Shown piece by piece: positions 20,129 to 21,302 of a stretch of 21,302 bases of DNA; the first letter of the stretch is position 1, and every line of letters begins with the position of its first letter. The notes under the pieces are model-generated. The model saw only the letters and a program-made list of their open reading frames with translations, had not been told where the DNA came from and did no database searches. The DNA is from JAWLCG01 sp041687295. Lineage in GTDB: Bacteria > Planctomycetota > Phycisphaerae > SM23-33 > FEN-1343. The stretch covers positions 1-21,302 of the forward strand of contig JAWLCG010000034.1 of NCBI GenBank assembly GCA_041687295.1. The letters run 5' to 3'. Made by a program: the position numbers and the translations under genes.

Positions 20129-21302
20129 ATGTCCGCCAAGCCGTTGAACATCCTGCTCATCACGAGCGACCAGCAGCACTTCAGCACGCTCGGAGCGGTC
20201 AACGACCGCATCTCGACGCCGGCGCTGGACCGCCTGGGCCGTGAGGGCGTCCGCTTCGACCGCGCCTACTGCCCCAACCCCACCTGCACGCCCACGCGGG
20301 CGACGATCATCACGGGGCTCTACCCCAGCCAGCACGGGGCCTGGTCGCTGGGCACCAAGCTCTTCGAGGACGTGCCCACCGTCGGCGAGCGCTTCAGCCA
20401 GGCCGGCTACCTGACCGGGCTGATCGGCAAGGCCCACTTTCAGCCGCTCAAGAGCGAGCCGGGCCGCGAGTCCATCGAGTGCCAGCCCACCCTGCGCGAC
20501 CTGGACTTCTGGCGCGACTTCCACGGGCCCTGGTACGGCTTCGACCACGTCGAGACCGCCCGTATGCACGCCGACGAGAGCCACGCCGGCCAGCACTACG
20601 CCCTCTGGCTCGAAGAGAAGGGCCTGACGAACTGGCGCGACTACTTCCAGCCCTGGCCCCACAAGGGCAACCCGGCCGCCTGGCGCAAGGAGCACTACAC
20701 CGACCCCACGGGGCGAATCTGGAACCTGCCCGACGCGCTGCACTACTCCACCTGGACCGGCGAGCGGACCGTCGCCCAGCTCGAGCGGGCCAAGACCGAG
20801 GACAAGCCCTTCTTCCTCTGGGCCAGCTTCCACGACCCGCACCCGCCCTACGTCTGCCCCCAGCCCTGGGCCACCATGTACGACCCCGCCGACATGCAGC
20901 CCGGGCGGCTCACCGAGGGCGAGCACGACGGCAACCCCCGCCAGCACCGCATGAGCCAGGAGCAAGACCCCGACTTCCGCGGAGTCTTCTTCGAAGACCA
21001 GGCCATCCACGGCGGCTCCAGCCACCTGCACGACCGCGAAGAGCTCAAGAAGGACATGGCCATCTACTACGGCATGGTCAGCCTGATGGACCGCGAGATC
21101 GGCCGAATCCTCGACGCCCTCGACCGCCTGGGCCTGGCCGAGAACACCCTGGTGGTCTTCACGACCGACCACGGCCACTACCTCGGCCAGCACGGGCTCA
21201 TCCACAAGTGCATCCACCACTACGAGGACCTGCTGCGGATCCCGTTGCTGGTCCGCTGGCCCGGCCAGGCGCCTGCCGGGGGCACCTCTTCGGCCCTGCA
21301 GA
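20129..21302 (+). CDS. Sulfatase (arylsulfatase family), 3' end outside the window
   Basis: The first 391 codons of a sulfatase that removes sulfate esters, probably from a polysaccharide. The start has Asp14 as first metal ligand in ITSDQQH. The formylglycine motif is Cys53-Thr-Pro-Thr-Arg57 followed by ATIITGLYPSQHG, so the fourth position is Thr where the classic motif has Ser. Later landmarks are GKAHF near 95-99, SFHDPHPPYVCP (about 232-243), and TTDHGHYLGQHGLIHK near the window end, which supplies metal and sulfate ligands. AGGAGG lies 6 nt before the ATG. No signal peptide is evident. Cys53 would need a formylglycine-generating enzyme or an anaerobic maturase, neither of which is in the window. 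Confidence 0.9.
   Translation, partial: MSAKPLNILLITSDQQHFSTLGAVNDRISTPALDRLGREGVRFDRAYCPNPTCTPTRATIITGLYPSQHGAWSLGTKLFEDVPTVGERFSQAGYLTGLIGKAHFQPLKSEPGRESIECQPTLRDLDFWRDFHGPWYGFDHVETARMHADESHAGQHYALWLEEKGLTNWRDYFQPWPHKGNPAAWRKEHYTDPTGRIWNLPDALHYSTWTGERTVAQLERAKTEDKPFFLWASFHDPHPPYVCPQPWATMYDPADMQPGRLTEGEHDGNPRQHRMSQEQDPDFRGVFFEDQAIHGGSSHLHDREELKKDMAIYYGMVSLMDREIGRILDALDRLGLAENTLVVFTTDHGHYLGQHGLIHKCIHHYEDLLRIPLLVRWPGQAPAGGTSSALQ

Overview
The window is GC-rich bacterial DNA and most probably comes from the Planctomycetota, plausibly a Phycisphaerae-type anaerobe or facultative anaerobe. The pointers are a sulfatase, a GH130 phosphorylase, a glycyl radical enzyme, and spacers packed with GC-rich hairpin repeats. 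This assignment is an inference from gene content and repeat style. No rRNA or tRNA gene was seen.

Layout. Positions 1-570 hold a lower-GC stretch with a small TPR-like protein. It runs tail to tail into an exported parvulin-type peptidyl-prolyl isomerase (541-1632, minus). Divergent from that is a plus-strand surface-glycan block (1850-6806): two extended-SDR sugar-nucleotide enzymes, a hairpin-filled spacer with two identical 82-bp REPIN-like units, then three overlapping genes (phosphoglycosyl transferase, ATP-grasp ligase, HAD phosphatase). After a 351-bp repeat-bearing spacer come two minus-strand genes: a six-helix membrane protein with an EEINYGQ/NLHN signature, and a GH130 enzyme. A 676-bp spacer (9655-10330) contains a roughly 435-bp element bounded by 40-bp imperfect inverted repeats. 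Next are an MFS transporter, a DUF1206 membrane protein, and a two-gene operon for a glycyl radical enzyme and its radical-SAM activase (13051-16241).

The right end carries a small minus-strand membrane protein, a UDP-glucuronate decarboxylase-like gene with an in-frame TGA at codon 2, gpsA (minus), a UPF0158 protein (minus) and the first 391 codons of a sulfatase that leaves the window.

How the genes fit together. The three SDR enzymes could supply UDP-sugars. The phosphoglycosyl transferase would load the first sugar phosphate on a polyprenyl lipid, and the ATP-grasp/HAD pair probably makes or decorates an unusual glycan component. GH130 and the sulfatase point to mannoside and sulfated-glycan use. 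The glycyl radical pair implies an oxygen-sensitive lyase or dehydratase step of unknown substrate.

Most striking for follow-up: the codon-2 TGA, the 435-bp inverted-repeat element that splits a hairpin present intact elsewhere in the window, the REPIN-like twins, and the unassigned glycyl radical enzyme (Cys-Trp-Glu active site, Gly-Gly-Trp radical loop).
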